A stretch of DNA of 64,000 nucleotides. Source: Adineta ricciae. Lineage: Eukaryota; Rotifera; Eurotatoria; Adinetida; Adinetidae. Below are positions 23,201 through 36,969 of the stretch, piece after piece. A model generated the notes under the pieces. It had not been told where the DNA came from and did no database searches. It saw nothing but the letters and a program-made list of their open reading frames with translations. A program made the position numbers and the translations under genes. Within the stretch, counting starts at the first letter, position 1; every line of letters begins with the position of its first letter. The stretch covers positions 302,805 to 366,804 of the forward strand of contig CAJNOJ010000091.1 of NCBI GenBank assembly GCA_905250025.1. The letters run 5' to 3'.

Positions 23201-25951
23201 AATCCAGCCCCATATTGGGATAAGCGCTGAAATGAAGAACGAAATCAGATGACGAACGGAGATAATGTTCTTCGTACTCTTTTTAGGACATTTTATATTG
23301 TTGAATCCACAGCGCGGTGTATCAGGAATGAATGTTGAATTGTTGCCAATAAAATAAATCAAACGCGATTCATTTAACCATTGCAGTTGTTTGTTTTCAA
23401 TCGAGAATGGTTCAGCTGGATATGCGACAACAGCCTAAAACAAATATTCATATCACGTATATATTTACAATTCCATTGAATAATCTCGACAGATAAACAT
23501 TTTAATTAACTTTTATCTTATTAAAATCGAAGGCAACCATGCGAATGATCGCGAAAAGGATCTCTTGTAAACAAAAGTGTTATCGAATTAACTAATTTTT
23601 TTCTTCTCGTCCGTTAACTGTGATAATTTTGATATTACCTCTAGCTCTCCGCTTTCGGGATCCATGTCATAAATCGCGTAACCCGTATCGATTCGATCGC
23701 AGATCTGATTCATCGTAATGTTCTTGTTAGCGCCTTCGATTGATCGATTACAAATCATTGTTTTGAATATTTGAGCGTTCAATGGCGAATACGTTCGTAG
23801 TGCATCTGAATCGCTCAATTCGAATAGATTCTGTTTCGAATAATGCATTTTCAAAGCTTTGAAATACGTTACAACTGCGTCGTAAAAGTTTGTTTCATCA
23901 GTTCCGATCTAAATCAAACGAAACAATTATCCAAACTCATCAAAATATCACTTTTGTTTTCAAAAACCATTCGGTGAAGACTATCAATGAGAGATTCCAT
24001 TGATCATGCAGAAAGCAGAACTCATGCCTTCAGAAAAAAACGAGAAGAAGAAAACCAGTCACCTACTCACTTTAATAGATGAACTCTAGACACAAATCAT
24101 CGATGAATATTTCACCTATTCAAATAAGATTTCATCGCAAAAACTACGTACGGATTCGTGTGTTAATTGATTTGTTCGATTTGTTATTCGAGCAAAATGA
24201 ACGACATTGGCAGCGAAACGGCGAAAGCGTTCGTCAGTGTACAAACGTTGCCGAACAAACAAAACAGTTTCGAACGCTCGCCGCGCATTTCGATTGATTT
24301 CAGCGTCTTTTTCTAGTGGATCATACCACGGTTGACGAACTGCTAAACTTTTCTCATCAGTACTAATCAAACAAATAAACGAATCAAAAAATAACATTCT
24401 CATCATTTACTTGTCTTGTGTCAACACAGTATCAAGATAAATAAACGCGTATTCTCCGTTGACAAAACCAAGTTTTTGAGCGGATAAAACAGCTGAACGA
24501 AATGTTTTCGGTTTGACACACCATAACGAAACTGAACGAACGAAAAAGTTAAGAAAATGTGAAAAGGGTCGCTTACTTGAAGCATTGTTACTAATAAAAT
24601 CCAGAAAAATTGACTTGTAATTGTCTTTTTTATCACGATCCGTTATTTTTCGGTTATCGGAACGAACTTGATTGGAGGAAAATGTATGAGCGATAGGTCG
24701 TAAAAGAACTTGGCATTCATGCCATGGTTTTGGATCATCTTCGTAGACAAATTTAACGAATGACCATTTATAGTACTGGAACAGTTTAATCAATAATGCG
24801 CCTAAATGTACCGAAAGGGTTTTAACTTGAAATTATGTTTGACATAAGGAAAGTCATGCTATTCCATGGGAGTTTTTAAGTAAAAACTTCCGATTTTGAT
24901 AATGGAGAATTCACTTGCGTGACTCAAATATTCTGTTGGAGTAATTGGAAATTGACGAGCTCATCATTTTCTTATTCGAATCAAATCGGACGTGTTTAAT
25001 TTCTAGTCGAACTGATTTATTGTTATAGTTATTCTATCCGTTTGTCGGGACATTCGATTCCGGAAGATTTTCATAGGTCTTTTCTATACTCTCAAGTCGA
25101 AAGTCAATTATTCATTGTTTTTTTTTCGATTGACAATCCTGTTCAGATGTCAAAGTTGCTCTTGAGGGCAAAAGAGACTGTCGATTAATTTGAATAATAA
25201 ATTTTCATCTGATTATTTATCGTCAAAATGGAATATTTATTGATTTACTCGATGATGACATTATCCTTGAGAAATCGCGTGCTTTTTCTTCACAACTGAT
25301 ACTTAGTTGGTTAATCACTGGCTGAGAATATCAAACAGGTGACAAATGAATACAAAAACTACACTCGCTTTCGACCTTATCGTAAGCTTTCGACTAACCG
25401 AGCTCATCCGTTCGATATCCAAATCGAAACAAAGTGGAATACATAGTTTCGCGTTGCAAAGTAAAATCATTCGAAACTGCTCCCATTGTCACCAATGGAA
25501 TACGTTCATAATGGAGTAAACGAGCTACAGGTGCGACGGCTAAATCTAAAAAACAGATACAGATTTCAATTACACAAGACAATGATCGATACTAACCGCA
25601 AAAAGGTCCGAAAACGACATCAGGCATTGTTGAAAGCATTGTTGTAACGAGTTTATGTGGCGCTAACGATATGGAACAATTTGAATCTTTAATTTTCAAA
25701 TGAACATTAAGCCAATTGGAAATATTATATCGATCCACAATATATTCGTAAACGATCAATAAAGACTTCAAATTCGGTATAAAACGATCGATATCGGGAA
25801 ACATCATCAGAATTGTTATATTTGGTTTTCGTATTGTCGATAATGGATACTGGTCGACAATCTTCTGACCAAAATCTGATGAGATGAATGTTGGGAAAAA
25901 GATTACTATGAACATTGGAATAATAAACAGAATAATCAATGATCTCGTCAT
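20258..25951 (-). CDS. NPR1: receptor guanylyl cyclase, natriuretic-peptide-receptor type
   Basis: Many small exons on the minus strand encode a single-pass receptor that makes cGMP from GTP. The chosen ATG at 25951 begins a signal peptide ([19 protein letters not shown]). The extracellular ANF-receptor-like domain is in exons 25597-25951, 25399-25545, 24577-24801, 24411-24531, 24152-24362 and 23639-23908. The exon from 23434 to about 23148 contains the membrane segment ([20 protein letters not shown]). The kinase-homology domain has [15 protein letters not shown] in place of a catalytic HRD loop, so it is a pseudokinase. [13 protein letters not shown] and LVEERT follow as the dimerising helix. 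The cyclase domain keeps both metal aspartates ([22 protein letters not shown]) and the guanine-specifying Glu and Cys ([16 protein letters not shown]). It ends [16 protein letters not shown] plus a short tail. The sequence is much closer to GC-A/GC-B than to the retinal or enterotoxin receptors. A 51-bp in-frame segment near 23230-23282 may be either intron or juxtamembrane exon. Confidence 0.93.
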
Positions 25952-28900
25952 TGAGCACCATGTGCAACGATCACTTGAACCTGAAACAAAAAATAATATA
26001 CGACGAAGAATTTCACTTTCTGTCAACGCGTGCGCGTCTTTTGTTGATTTAAGTTGTCTTTCATTTCATATTAGCATAAGAGTAACTGAACATCGATAGT
26101 GACTGTTTATAGGATGTCATTGATGTGTCCTTTTTTTTTTAATTTGTATCAAAATTTCAGTTACCTTTTTCTTTTCTCTTTCGCGCGCGCGTTCGATGTC
26201 CTGATTTGATGATGAAGAGAAACCTTAAATATGTGTTCGAATATATGGGAGTACTCACAGCAGTTGATGAAGAAAAACGAGAAAAGAAAAATGAGGTTAA
26301 CCGAAAAATTTGTCTCATTGAACGAGAAGTTTGCTCATAACTGACATATGCACACCGTATAAAGTGAAACACTCTTCAAATATGATATACTTACTCTTTA
26401 GAAAAACTAACGGAAACTAATTTCACGTCCGTTACCAATGGAACTTAAATTAAAGTAATGTAGGCACATCAAATGGTTTTTTCTTCATCTAAATCAAACG
26501 AACTAAACAAGTTTTCTAGAAGGAAAAAAGCTCATGCAGAAAACGCAAGTTTGTTATGATTTTCTCTGTGAACAACTAAGGTAGAAGTTAAACATAAGTA
26601 CACCCTCGAGCTCAACTAACTCCATCATACATAAATTGATAAAGACAACTAACATATTAATGAATATTTATACTGATGTCTAGAAAAGAAAGTCTATATA
26701 TATTTGATGATGCATTAATATTCTAACGAAAAAAAAAGCCAATACATAAAGAAACACAAACAAGTAGTGAAGAAGCCAATCTTTACTCGTGTTTAGTTTA
26801 CGCTCGGATGCGAGGGTGAAAACGATCTTTGAGATCGGATAAGTTGTATGAAATGCTGACCGCCTAGAGTGAACTTGCTCTTTTCTATTTTGGTGATTGC
26901 ATAAGATGTTCAGATTGGAAAATAGAGAGAATCCTACTGATTGATTCACTAATCAAACATAGTGTCGATGGAAAACACATTGAATTTTGTTGAGCATCTA
27001 TGCCGAGGAGATTATCAATTAAGAAGAGCGTTAATAAATAGAAGAGAAGAATAATCAGATTGTCATTGTCGAGAATATTGATGAGAAAACAATGTTGGAG
27101 TAGAATGAGTTTAATGGAAAAGTTTAGAAAAGACGAATATCATTAAATCTAGGATTACATACTACGTTGATCGATTTTCTCATTAGAATACTCAGACAAA
27201 CTCGGAGAAAATTTCTACTTGACAAAAAAAAAGAATAGTAGTTCTCTTCTCATTTTCTCTCGATTTCTAGTGTTGTCTCTTCTCCTTCTTTTTTCCTTCC
27301 TCTTCTCCTCTCTTTCTTCTATCTTCGCATCCGCATTAACTATTATAATGTGAGAAGGAAAAGAAATATCTTTGCCCACACTATTCCAAACACAATCAAA
27401 ATAATCGGTTTAGACTAATCAGAAGAAAATACTGCGTTGTTGATGTTCAAAGATGACACAGAAAAGAATAGCTGAGACACATGTCTAGAACAATTCCTTT
27501 ACTCAACTCTTCGTTGAAGTACATCAATGTTGACTCCAATCAAGATACAAGGTTTCTCTGCTTGTTGACATATGACGACGAAAACTAAATGACAGAAAAG
27601 ATTTGCGTTTTGTTCTTGTTAACAATCTCAAGCAGAAAAGTAACAAAGAACATACTAATTTCATCATTTACTTTGCCCTTCAAATTCCGGTTATGACTTC
27701 TATTCTCATCCTCACGAGTTCGTATGATTGTACGGTTTTTATTACTGTTAATCCAAAGGTTATTGTGTCATTTTCATTTTGGCACGTTTCACCTGCATGT
27801 ACAAGAGCTGATACATTTCGCTCGTCCTTTTTCATATAGATAATCGTATCTCTTGACAGTATGCATATGTGTGTGTGTGAGAGTAACAATGAAACATTGG
27901 ATAAATGTTTGCCAGAAAAATCAGAGAAAAATGTGATTGTACTTAAGACGAAGAGAAGAGAAAACGATAAGAGAAAAAACATGTAGGAAATATGCGCATC
28001 ATCACTATCATTACGCGCATATTGTATTGAAGATATTTGAGCAGCAACATGAGAGTGTGCAAAATCACCGTGTGAAATGAGATTGTCCAAGTACAATGAT
28101 TGTCATCGAACGCCCCAAAGCTATGGACCAACTAGGCAATTAACTCTCATTGCACGCACGCGTTACACATAACATCCGTCAATTTTCCATACGTACGAAG
28201 AGAATTTGCTTGTTTTAATACAAACAATCAATATGTTCGTCGATTGTAAAATGCAGTCAAGAACAGACAGAATGATAATAACCAATTACAAGCCTAGATT
28301 TTACCATTTCTCAAGACGTTATTAAGTGGAGAGGAATGAACAATAGTTGATGTTTATTTAAATGACACTAATAAGTGTAATAATGAAAAATCGTTTTGTT
28401 TTTATTTGAAACATTTTCATCTTCTCGCTCAGATGAAGTTGATTTATATGAAAAGTTTCGTATTACATCTACTTCAACTGTGTCAACATTCTTTGACAAC
28501 TTATTATCAACATCTGCCTTTTTTCGATGAAATACGAGACTCGAACGCCTACATTGGTTTGACATTGACTAACAAAAGAATATTCAAACTTCCTTCTTCG
28601 ACATACGGCTTTTTTTGTCTGTGAACACGTTTCAAATCTCTTATTTTATTCACATCGATCGAACGCTCGTGACAAATCAATGGAAGAATTTTCTGAAAAG
28701 AACTACGCGTATTCAATTGCGCAAATTCTGCTCCAACACAAAGAACCGTTTCGGAAAACACTGTTTAATACGGATGAGATTTAATTTAACTCATTAGTTA
28801 TTCGAAACACAAAAGATGTTCTTTCGCATGAAATACTTGTTTTTTTTTATCAGCATAAGCATCAACACTTGATCGTAATTAAAAATTTCCTCTCATACGA

Positions 28901-29318
28901 AGAAATTAATCAAGACGAAATACAATTAATTACTGTCTTACATCCGAGAGGAATAAAATTTGATGGTTACCATGAACTTCTCGTATATAAACAATCGGAT
29001 AGTTATATCCCTCAACACTTGCACTGCCGGCTTCAATGATCGTTCGATAGATTAGATTACGTTAATCAACATCTTATCGCTGGAAACTAGCAAGGTTGGT
29101 CTAAATAGATGTGACGAGTTTTATTTTATTGGAAGAATATTCATTTGTATGGGAGCTTGGATACGCGCAATGTTTGTCGATTTCAATTCAAATTCAATCT
29201 GTTTTTATATATTGAAAACCAGTCTAGCAATGATATAACAAGAAACAACGAGGGAAAGAAGCGATAAATTTCGAACTTTGCACTGTGTTGTTTAACATAA
29301 TACGAAAACTGATTTGAA
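25952..29318. other. intergenic, no gene seen
   Basis: This 3.4 kb stretch lies between the receptor cyclase start and the ZNF598 stop. It contains AT-rich and pyrimidine-biased sequence, with a CT-rich stretch around 27240-27330. The longest ORF (27680-28096, minus) has no family resemblance and lacks partner exons. An acceptor-like site at about 25983 suggests a 5' non-coding exon of the cyclase gene. Confidence 0.4.
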
Positions 29319-32300
29319 CTACTTCTTTTTCTTTCCACTTCCCCGGCCTAGCGGAAGCGCAGCGGCAGGTAAAGATGGAAATTGAATGTTAAATTCTAGA
29401 TGAGAAGAATTATGTTCATCGGAGTTACTGTCAAACATAATTTGTTGGCAAAGTCGACATACATAAATATTGTTTTCATCGGATTTCTTGTTTGTCCAAC
29501 CGCTGGAATTCGATTTAGCTGTTGCTGATGGATGGATATCAGTTTTCCAGACTTTGTACAGTTCGTTCTGTTGATCGATGTTTGGAATGATAACAATTAG
29601 TTCAAGAAGATATTCATCGAGTTTATCCTTGAATAATTGCCTTGTGTAGGTAAGAAAATCGGCCGTGGAGATTTTCTCTTGAGAAAATGCGTCACAGAAT
29701 TTATCGTATTCACTGAGAAGATTCATATCTCCATCAAATAAATCAAATAATTTCATGTGGAAATCATTTTTTTGTTTTGCGTAAGAAGTTGGAAAGTGAT
29801 AAGTTGGTGCTTGAGGTGTTGGAATCGAGTTAAAACCGGGCGGAGGTGGAACAGATGGTAGAACGGAAAAACCGGGCGGCGGTGGAGGTGGTGGTTGAAC
29901 AGACTATGCAAAAGTGAAATGAAATTAAAGGACAAATCTATTGAAGTATTGATAATACTTACAGATGGAGGAGATGGTTGGGATTGAGATGTGGATTCAA
30001 TTTGAGAGGATGCCTACGAAATATGATTAGAAGAAATCTAGACAAGAGAAATAGTTGGAATATACTTGATTATTGATAGGTTCTGTTGAATTTTTATTTG
30101 AAGGCAAAGAAATCTAGAAGAATATAGGTTTAATTTCGAAGATTAACCATTTCAACTGTTCGTACTTCTTCTTTGATTGGTTCGTTTGTTTTCGGTGACT
30201 TTTGTGTCTAAAAACGAGTATTTGTGTCTTTTGTGATGGATTTGAAAACAATTTACTTTTTTCTTGGGCTGATTTGTGGACGAAGTGTCTTTTTTCGCTG
30301 AAGGTGATGGTTGTACTGGTGATGGACGTTTTTCTTCTTTGACTTGTGTTGTTGGAACAATTTCTTCAGTTATTAATCGTCGACCTAATTCACTGAGACC
30401 AATGGCAGGGAACTCATCCGTCGAAGATAATGCTGGTGCTTCTGATTGTAATTCTTCCATAAATTTCTTCTTACTCGTCGCTGAATTCTTCTTTTTCTGT
30501 TTTGTCGACGATGCTTGAGATGATGAACTTGTTCCGGCAGCTGTCCAAACACCAGAGTTAGCTATTAAAAAGATGATATAATTTGTACTGAATAAAACTT
30601 CACAAAATGAAACTGATAGTACCAATATTTTGTGTTGTATTCGTCGAAGATAGTGCTGGAAAATCTTGAGCGTTTGGTACCGATTGATTTTTTGCTTTAT
30701 TCTGTTTATCACTCGATTGAGCATTCGGAAGATGAGACGATGATATCATAGTGATATTCGATGACGCAGTAGGTGCTGTACTAGTTGTTAGAGAAGCCAT
30801 GGGTCGTCTGATGTATTCTTCATCCTCATCGTCATTAAGTAAACGATTGGTATTCATACGCATTTGTGGTTGATTGGCTTTCGCTGAGAAGATAAACAAT
30901 GATTACGTAAGAATTCAAAGGAAAACAGTAGTTTCGGATTTACCATTGGCAGTTTTTGTCGATTTTTTCGCCTTTGTCCACGCAGAAATCATTGAGACAG
31001 GTGGAGGAATTCTAGTATTAACAGCTCCTTGTAACGCTGGAAAGTCTTCTTTTGTTGTTAGAGATGTTTCTCCATTAGCTATTTGTTTATTTGATTGTGG
31101 TACTTTCTTTGATGCTGTATTCTGAGCTGTGGACGATGATGATGATGATGATGATGTCGTTGTTGATATAGTTGGTTGTTGCTCTCGCCAAATACCTCGA
31201 GGTTGACTTGTGTTTGATAAATTTCCAGCTGCATTTGGTAACGTCGGGAAATCTGTATATGAGTTTATACCTCGTGGTTGATCATTCACCCAGGCACCTC
31301 GTTGAGACAGATTTTGTGGAGTCGATGAGCGATCGCCCAACGTCGGAAATTCATTAATCGAAGGTACTGCCGCAGCAACAGCTGGCTCTGTCTGGGTGTC
31401 CTCCCTACATCATAAATTTATACACAAAAAATACGTATGTTTGAAGACTAACCGTTCATTTCTTGTTGAATTACTATTTCCTTGTGTATCGAAGTGTCCA
31501 CTTTTGAATACTCCTGAAAGATTCGAGATAAAAGTGTAAGATCGAAAAGTTGTGAATACCTCGATGTGCTGGATCGCGCTGTTGTCTTCGATCCCGCACA
31601 CTGCTCGATTGAAATTCTACTGCTAGAGTGCCTAGTTGTCTTGCATGAGCTCGGTTTTTGCTATGCTGTGCAGCTTGATGTGCACGAAAGTCTGTTTCTG
31701 ATGAGAAAGCATTCGTAAATTGCACATCTTTACATTGATCAATTTCACATAAATAATGACTTGTACGGAAATGATCACGGAGTAAATCGAAATCACTAAA
31801 ACAATACAAATCAAGCGTTCACTACTAATTTCCTGTGAAGTCCATCCAACTGACCTGTAATAGACATTATCCGAAGTACACAGATGACAATAGAAATGTT
31901 CTTTCCTCATATGTTTATAAAGTTGATCAGTATCGAGAAAATGATCATCGCAAAATTTACATAATGGATGACCTTTGAATGATGTGTCATCTCGATCACC
32001 GTATCGAAGGTGTTGGGCGAGATCACGGCGTGTATAGCATTTTCTCTCGAATGGAAAAAGATTTAAATGTTCCACACATAGATCACAATAGATATAATTA
32101 TGCGTGCGTTTGACATGATCGCGCAGAACGTCAAACGCTTCGAATTCCGTGTGACAAAATGGACAAAAATTCCGTAGTAGTTTTTCAGCATCCCGTCGTA
32201 TCCATTCTGCTTTAATCGGATAATAAATTCCACAATCACCTATATCATCGATTGGTGTAAAACGAGACTGATCAACTGTTGTTTGTAATTCAGCAAGATT

Positions 32301-32540
32301 TGAAGCGAAATAAACCTATTGAACATTTGAAAAGAGGATTATTATGAGAGAAAAAAAAGAAGTTTCTCGCTTTACTCGAGTAAGTTCTTGACGACAGATA
32401 GCACAATAGGTTTGTTCACAGAGAATTCGCATTTTTGTTGAGCATAAGTGACATACCGGATGTGCACAATCCCCAGCAGCCCAAATTTTCACTTTGTCAT
32501 GTCGACATAAGGGACAGATTGGTGCTTCGTTGCTTTCCAT
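29319..32540 (-). CDS. ZNF598: ZNF598/Hel2-type E3 ubiquitin ligase (ribosome collision sensor)
   Basis: Exons include 32376-32540, 31855-32315, 31560-31795, 31453-31513, 30954-31404, 30623-30883 and 30257-30561, then short exons down to 29319. The N-terminal RING finger (CPLCRHDK...CAHPVCHLCSTKMRILCEQTYCAICRQEL) is diagnostic for ZNF598. It is followed by a series of C2H2-like fingers (FCPFCHTEF, YCDLCVEH, LCKFCDDHF, HFYCHLCTSD, HYLCEIDQC). The family marks the small ribosomal subunit (eS10, uS10) with ubiquitin at collided ribosomes and starts ribosome quality control. The low-complexity middle repeats an FP(A/T)L motif (EFPTLGD, DFPTLP, DFPALQG, DFPALSS, EFPAIG). Near the C-terminus two proline stretches end in PPGF, matching the GYF-domain ligand by which ZNF598 recruits GIGYF/4EHP. 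The C-terminus has another CRLCQQ finger-like motif and ends in GSGKKKK. Confidence 0.95.
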
Positions 32541-33354
32541 AATGACTCAGTTCAGATGACAAATAGTATAGACAGTAATGTTGACAAGATTGAGGATATT
32601 TAAACTACTGTTATTATGTAAGAACGATGCAATTTCTAAATTTTACAACGATCACTGTTTTAAAAGTAAATCCTTTTCAAAACTATAATGATATCGAAAG
32701 AAACGAAGTAAAAAAAAACGTGGGTGGAAGTATTGGGCAATATCAACTATAGCGAAAGCGAAACGTAACAAGTTAAACGTTAGAAATCTGACTGGTTAGT
32801 GCTCAGAACGAATCAGAAACGACAGCGAAGAATGAATGAAACAGAGCATTTGTTTAAAGACGAACTTTTCCCTTGAAAAATATGTCGTAGTATTGCATAA
32901 TCAGATGTAATATTAGAGCTAGAAAGAAAATAGATGTCTCTATCTTTTTGTCTGTTGATAAAATGACCTGCTTCCATACTATTATCTTTGATGAGTATGT
33001 CAAATGCTCGTATCTTTAAACGAGAAAGTATATGACAGATGGATGCAGTTATTTATAACATTGTTGAACGCCACAGGAAAAGATCAATTTATTTTTGTGA
33101 TTTTCGTTTACATTAGGAACCGACAAGAAAAAGCAGTTAGTTTCCTTTTTAAATACGTCCGTAAAATGAATGAGAAAAGAAAAAGAATACCGTGTCAAAT
33201 AATAATAATTATAATAAACTGATTGTTGAAAGTATAAGTTTGTATGTACTCAGAGAAATGAACAAATAAATATGTACATGGGATACAATTGCTGAGTCAA
33301 TGCGCCAAGTAAGAAGTTTGATTGACTATGTACAAGGAGTTGAAAGAGAAAAGT
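32541..33354. other. intergenic, no gene seen
   Basis: Spacer between the start of ZNF598 and the stop of the FBXL gene, both on the minus strand. It must hold the ZNF598 promoter and the FBXL 3' UTR. No exon or RNA gene is supported. Confidence 0.45.
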
Positions 33355-35660
33355 TTAAGCAATTGTGCAGCATGATGGTGCACATGCTGGACATAATGTA
33401 CAACAGCAAAATGGACAAGATCTTGTCCGGCGATTTGCTTGAGTCGGTGTTCGAGGTGCGAAATAAGCGTGAATGTTTAAATCGGGAAAATGCGTCTGAA
33501 AACAAAGAAAAGTAGAGGAAACGATTGAAGAGAGACAAGGTGATGTTTTACTTGAATTTTTTTGACAGCGTTCTTGGATATTTGTTGACAATCGAATATA
33601 TCGAGACGGCGAAGGTTTTGGCAGGCGAGTAAACGGTCAATAGAAACATCGGTGATTGTGGGACAGTTGTCCAATTCGAGTACGCGAAGATTTTCTTGGG
33701 CAGAAACACTAGAACTTAGGTAGCGAATACCTTCGTCAGTTATTTGTTCGCATCGTGAAAGAGTCTAAGTGAGAAAAAACAAGACGAAATAGGTCTTTAT
33801 TCAAATGGTCGAAGATTTCTTTACTAGTATTTGAAGTTGAGGACAGTTATCAGCTAAATGTTTTAGAGTCTCGTCAGTAATCTAAACAAGATGAAATTAT
33901 TTCTCGAGAAGAACTTGAACTATTCGACTCACAGCGGTGCAATCTTCGAGATCAAGTCGTTGTAAGAGGTGGCAACCCTGAAACATTCAAAGAAGCCGTT
34001 GGTCTTTCTCAATTATTGATAAAAATTGAAATGAATACTTGTGCCATTGCTAAAAATCCGACATCGGTGAATTGTGAACATAAAGTTGAATCCAATTTTC
34101 TGGAAATGTTCGATTAAAAAGAAACTTGTCCATACAAAAAACATCATTCTTACTTTAATTGATGAGAATATGTTCCTAAAGCTTTCAATGTTTCGTCTGT
34201 TAAATTTCTGCAATTAGCAATGATTAATGTTTCAAGTGAAATACAACGTTCAGCAAGAATTGTAAGGCCATCATCAGTTAAGGACTACAAGAAAGATTAA
34301 TCTCTATCAAATTGAATTTAATCAATGATCAACATACAGAACAACGGTTTAGATCAAGTACTGATAAATTCGGACAATTCATTGCTAATTCTTTGGCTGC
34401 TTTATTTGTCATCTAAAGATAAATAAGTTCTTATAGTATTCCAACGGATATATTTGAAAAACTTTTACATGTGTGCACCCTTCTGCTTTGAAGACTTGTA
34501 ACTTTGGACATGATTCAGCAAGATTTCGAATGCCATTTTCAGTTATACTCATACACCATGATATATCACACCATTCCAAATCCGAACAACTTGAACTACA
34601 TGACGCGAAAGAGACATTCTCGTCTTTTTATATAAGAGATCAACGAAAACTACCTGATCATTTTAATCCCTTGATCATCGATATGATGGCAGGAAGCAAT
34701 ATTGATGTACTTTAAATATGGACAATGTTTACTCAGATGATACAGAGTACTAAAACATTCAAACTGAAAGTTTTCATTGGCTTCTGATCAAACGTACCTA
34801 TTGGATAATTTCGTACAATGTTTAACAATTAATTGTTCAAGATTAGGACAATTGTTGGCCAAAGTACTAAACATCATCTGTTTATTAATTGGTTCCGAAG
34901 AGAAAGAAAAGCTTTTACCGCATATTATGGTCAGTAATATATTTGCAGTTTTCAATATTTAATCGCTTAAGGAATGACCCACATTGTCTGCTCAAGTTTT
35001 CCAAAACCATACCCTAAAACACGATCAATTCAGAATCCGATCGGATAAAAACAACAAACGAGCATACATCGACATCGCGTTGGTAACTTTTTAAATTAAT
35101 ACTTTGCCAATTTGATCCATCCAATGCCAGAGCATTCCAATACTAAATAAATAGTCGTAGCATTTCTTAGGTGGAAAAGTCAAATAGGTCATTCGAGAGT
35201 TACTTTTGACACTTGTGCACATCGACATAATGATTTATAATCAAGATGGGAGAGGATTCTGAAACGTATCTGATCAGGATTTTGTTTGATGAAAAAAAAG
35301 GTCCTCTCACCTCAGTAACAATTCTTTTGGTAATGTTTTATCAATTAAACAAATATTTTCATCGAGAACTTGTTCCTCTGGCGAATCCATGAGTGTTGAA
35401 TTGTTATTTATAAAACAAGAGAAAATGTTCCTTTTAGGTTGTCTTGAGTGAATACGAAGTAAGGGACGTCGCAAGGAATCGTCATTTGTTATTGTAAGTA
35501 CACCCAATGTTGATGTACTACTGTAATTCTCATTGTTTGGATTATTCAAATGTTCGTTAGTTGATGAGTCACTTGTGGAATCGGTGTTAATACTAATAGC
35601 ACTTAGTTGATTAGAATTTTGGCTGGCGGTACGTTTGAAAAGTGTACGTAAAGCTGCCAT
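33355..35660 (-). CDS. FBXL20: F-box/leucine-rich-repeat protein FBXL2/FBXL20
   Basis: The minus-strand gene starts at 35660 and is split into about a dozen small exons, most holding one leucine-rich repeat. A divergent Ser/Asn-rich N-terminus of about 100 residues precedes the F-box (LPKELLLRILSHLDYKSLCR), which continues CAQVSKYWNALALDGSNWQS. Cysteine-type LRRs follow (for example LKYINIASCHHIDDQGIKMI; MDNCPTITDVSIDRLLACQN). The end, LNIHAYFAPRTPTQ, corresponds to the HAYFAPVTP block of FBXL2 and FBXL20. The protein finishes in a cysteine-rich run whose last four residues are CTIA, a CaaX-like prenylation box. FBXL2 is membrane-anchored this way and acts as the substrate receptor of an SCF ubiquitin ligase. 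The N-terminal extension is longer than in vertebrate homologues. The orthology choice between FBXL2 and FBXL20 is open. Confidence 0.92.
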
Positions 35661-36969
35661 TGTAAAAATACAAAAACATCGAGAATCGTAAATTCAACCA
35701 GATCATGAACGATTGATATCCGTGTCTTTTCTAATCGGGCTCGTATCACATAGAAAGATTTGCTCTAATAATAGCTGATGAAGAAGGATTTCATTTGTTT
35801 CTTTTTATTTCGTTATATGAAATTTGCTCACGCGCTTGAAGCGCGAGCGGATGATTACGGGTTGTTTTTTTAGTCTAGAACGAAAGAAGAAGAACAAAGA
35901 AACAAAATTTGTTTTTGATTGTTGAAAATAACCAGCAAATAAATGATTGTACTCAATCTCTTTTCTTGAAAACATTTTATGACGATCAATTGTTTCTAGT
36001 CAATGACTGTAATCAAAGTCACATGCTGAATAGTTTTTATTCTTGTTCCCATCGGTCAAATGTTTGTTCTTTTCTACAGTGCCATTTATGATGTTTATGA
36101 CGGTAAACCGTGATTTGGAGTTCAATTAGAAATTATTTTGTACACGACCTTTTGTTTCATAGTTGTGATATCTTTTTATTTGGCAAATTTTTGGGATATT
36201 TATCTGTTGTCCAACAGATGTCACTAGTGAAATGATGAGTGAATGAATCTGATTGGTTGATTTGCATTTCGATGGATTTTCAGTAGTTTCCGTAGAAGTG
36301 TTCTTAGTTAGAATGAATAATTTGATTTATGAGACGCATTTGAAGCAATTCAGATTGATGTATTTGGATGCAGTGTAGAAAAATTATGAATAATGAATCT
36401 TCATGTGCAAAATTGCCCTGTGGAGAAAGGAAATTAAGATCACAATTTTGGTCTATCTAAGAATTTTCCGAGGAATCTCAAAAATCAAGTAAAAATCATT
36501 TCGCTTAATTGAAATCAGTCGATATAACAAAGATCTCCGTCGAGCTTTCCACCATTTGTTTATGTTCACTAGATGGAAGCGTCTATTTCTGTTCTGTTTT
36601 TGAGTTAAACAAAGACGCTACTCAGTCAACAGTCAAGACACGAATATGTCGTACACAACGACAGTAAAATGGTCATTATTCGATATATAATCACGAAATT
36701 CTAAGCATATCAAGCTCGAATATGGAAACAAAGACATCGCACAATGTGCGACATCTGTCTAGATTTCATTTGATTGAAAAATACGTTGACATTCACGCTC
36801 GAAATGTTCATTCTTTCTTTCCTCACTGTTCTGTGAATATCACACAACCGTTGTAATCGTTCCACATTAGAAAATCGCGTTAGTTTTGCGATTTGAATGT
36901 GAGATTTCTCTCTTTTTTCATCTAAATATAATTGAATTTCATGAACATCTCCTAGATCATTTTGTTCAT
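35661..36969. other. divergent intergenic region, FBXL and kinesin promoters
   Basis: Head-to-head spacer between the FBXL gene (minus) and the kinesin gene (plus). Apart from the doubtful antisense ORF at 36710-37003, nothing coding is seen. Confidence 0.45.

Noticed and set aside
27680-28096. 138-aa minus-strand ORF in the gap before ZNF598
   Set aside because: Biased composition, no recognised motif and no splice partners.
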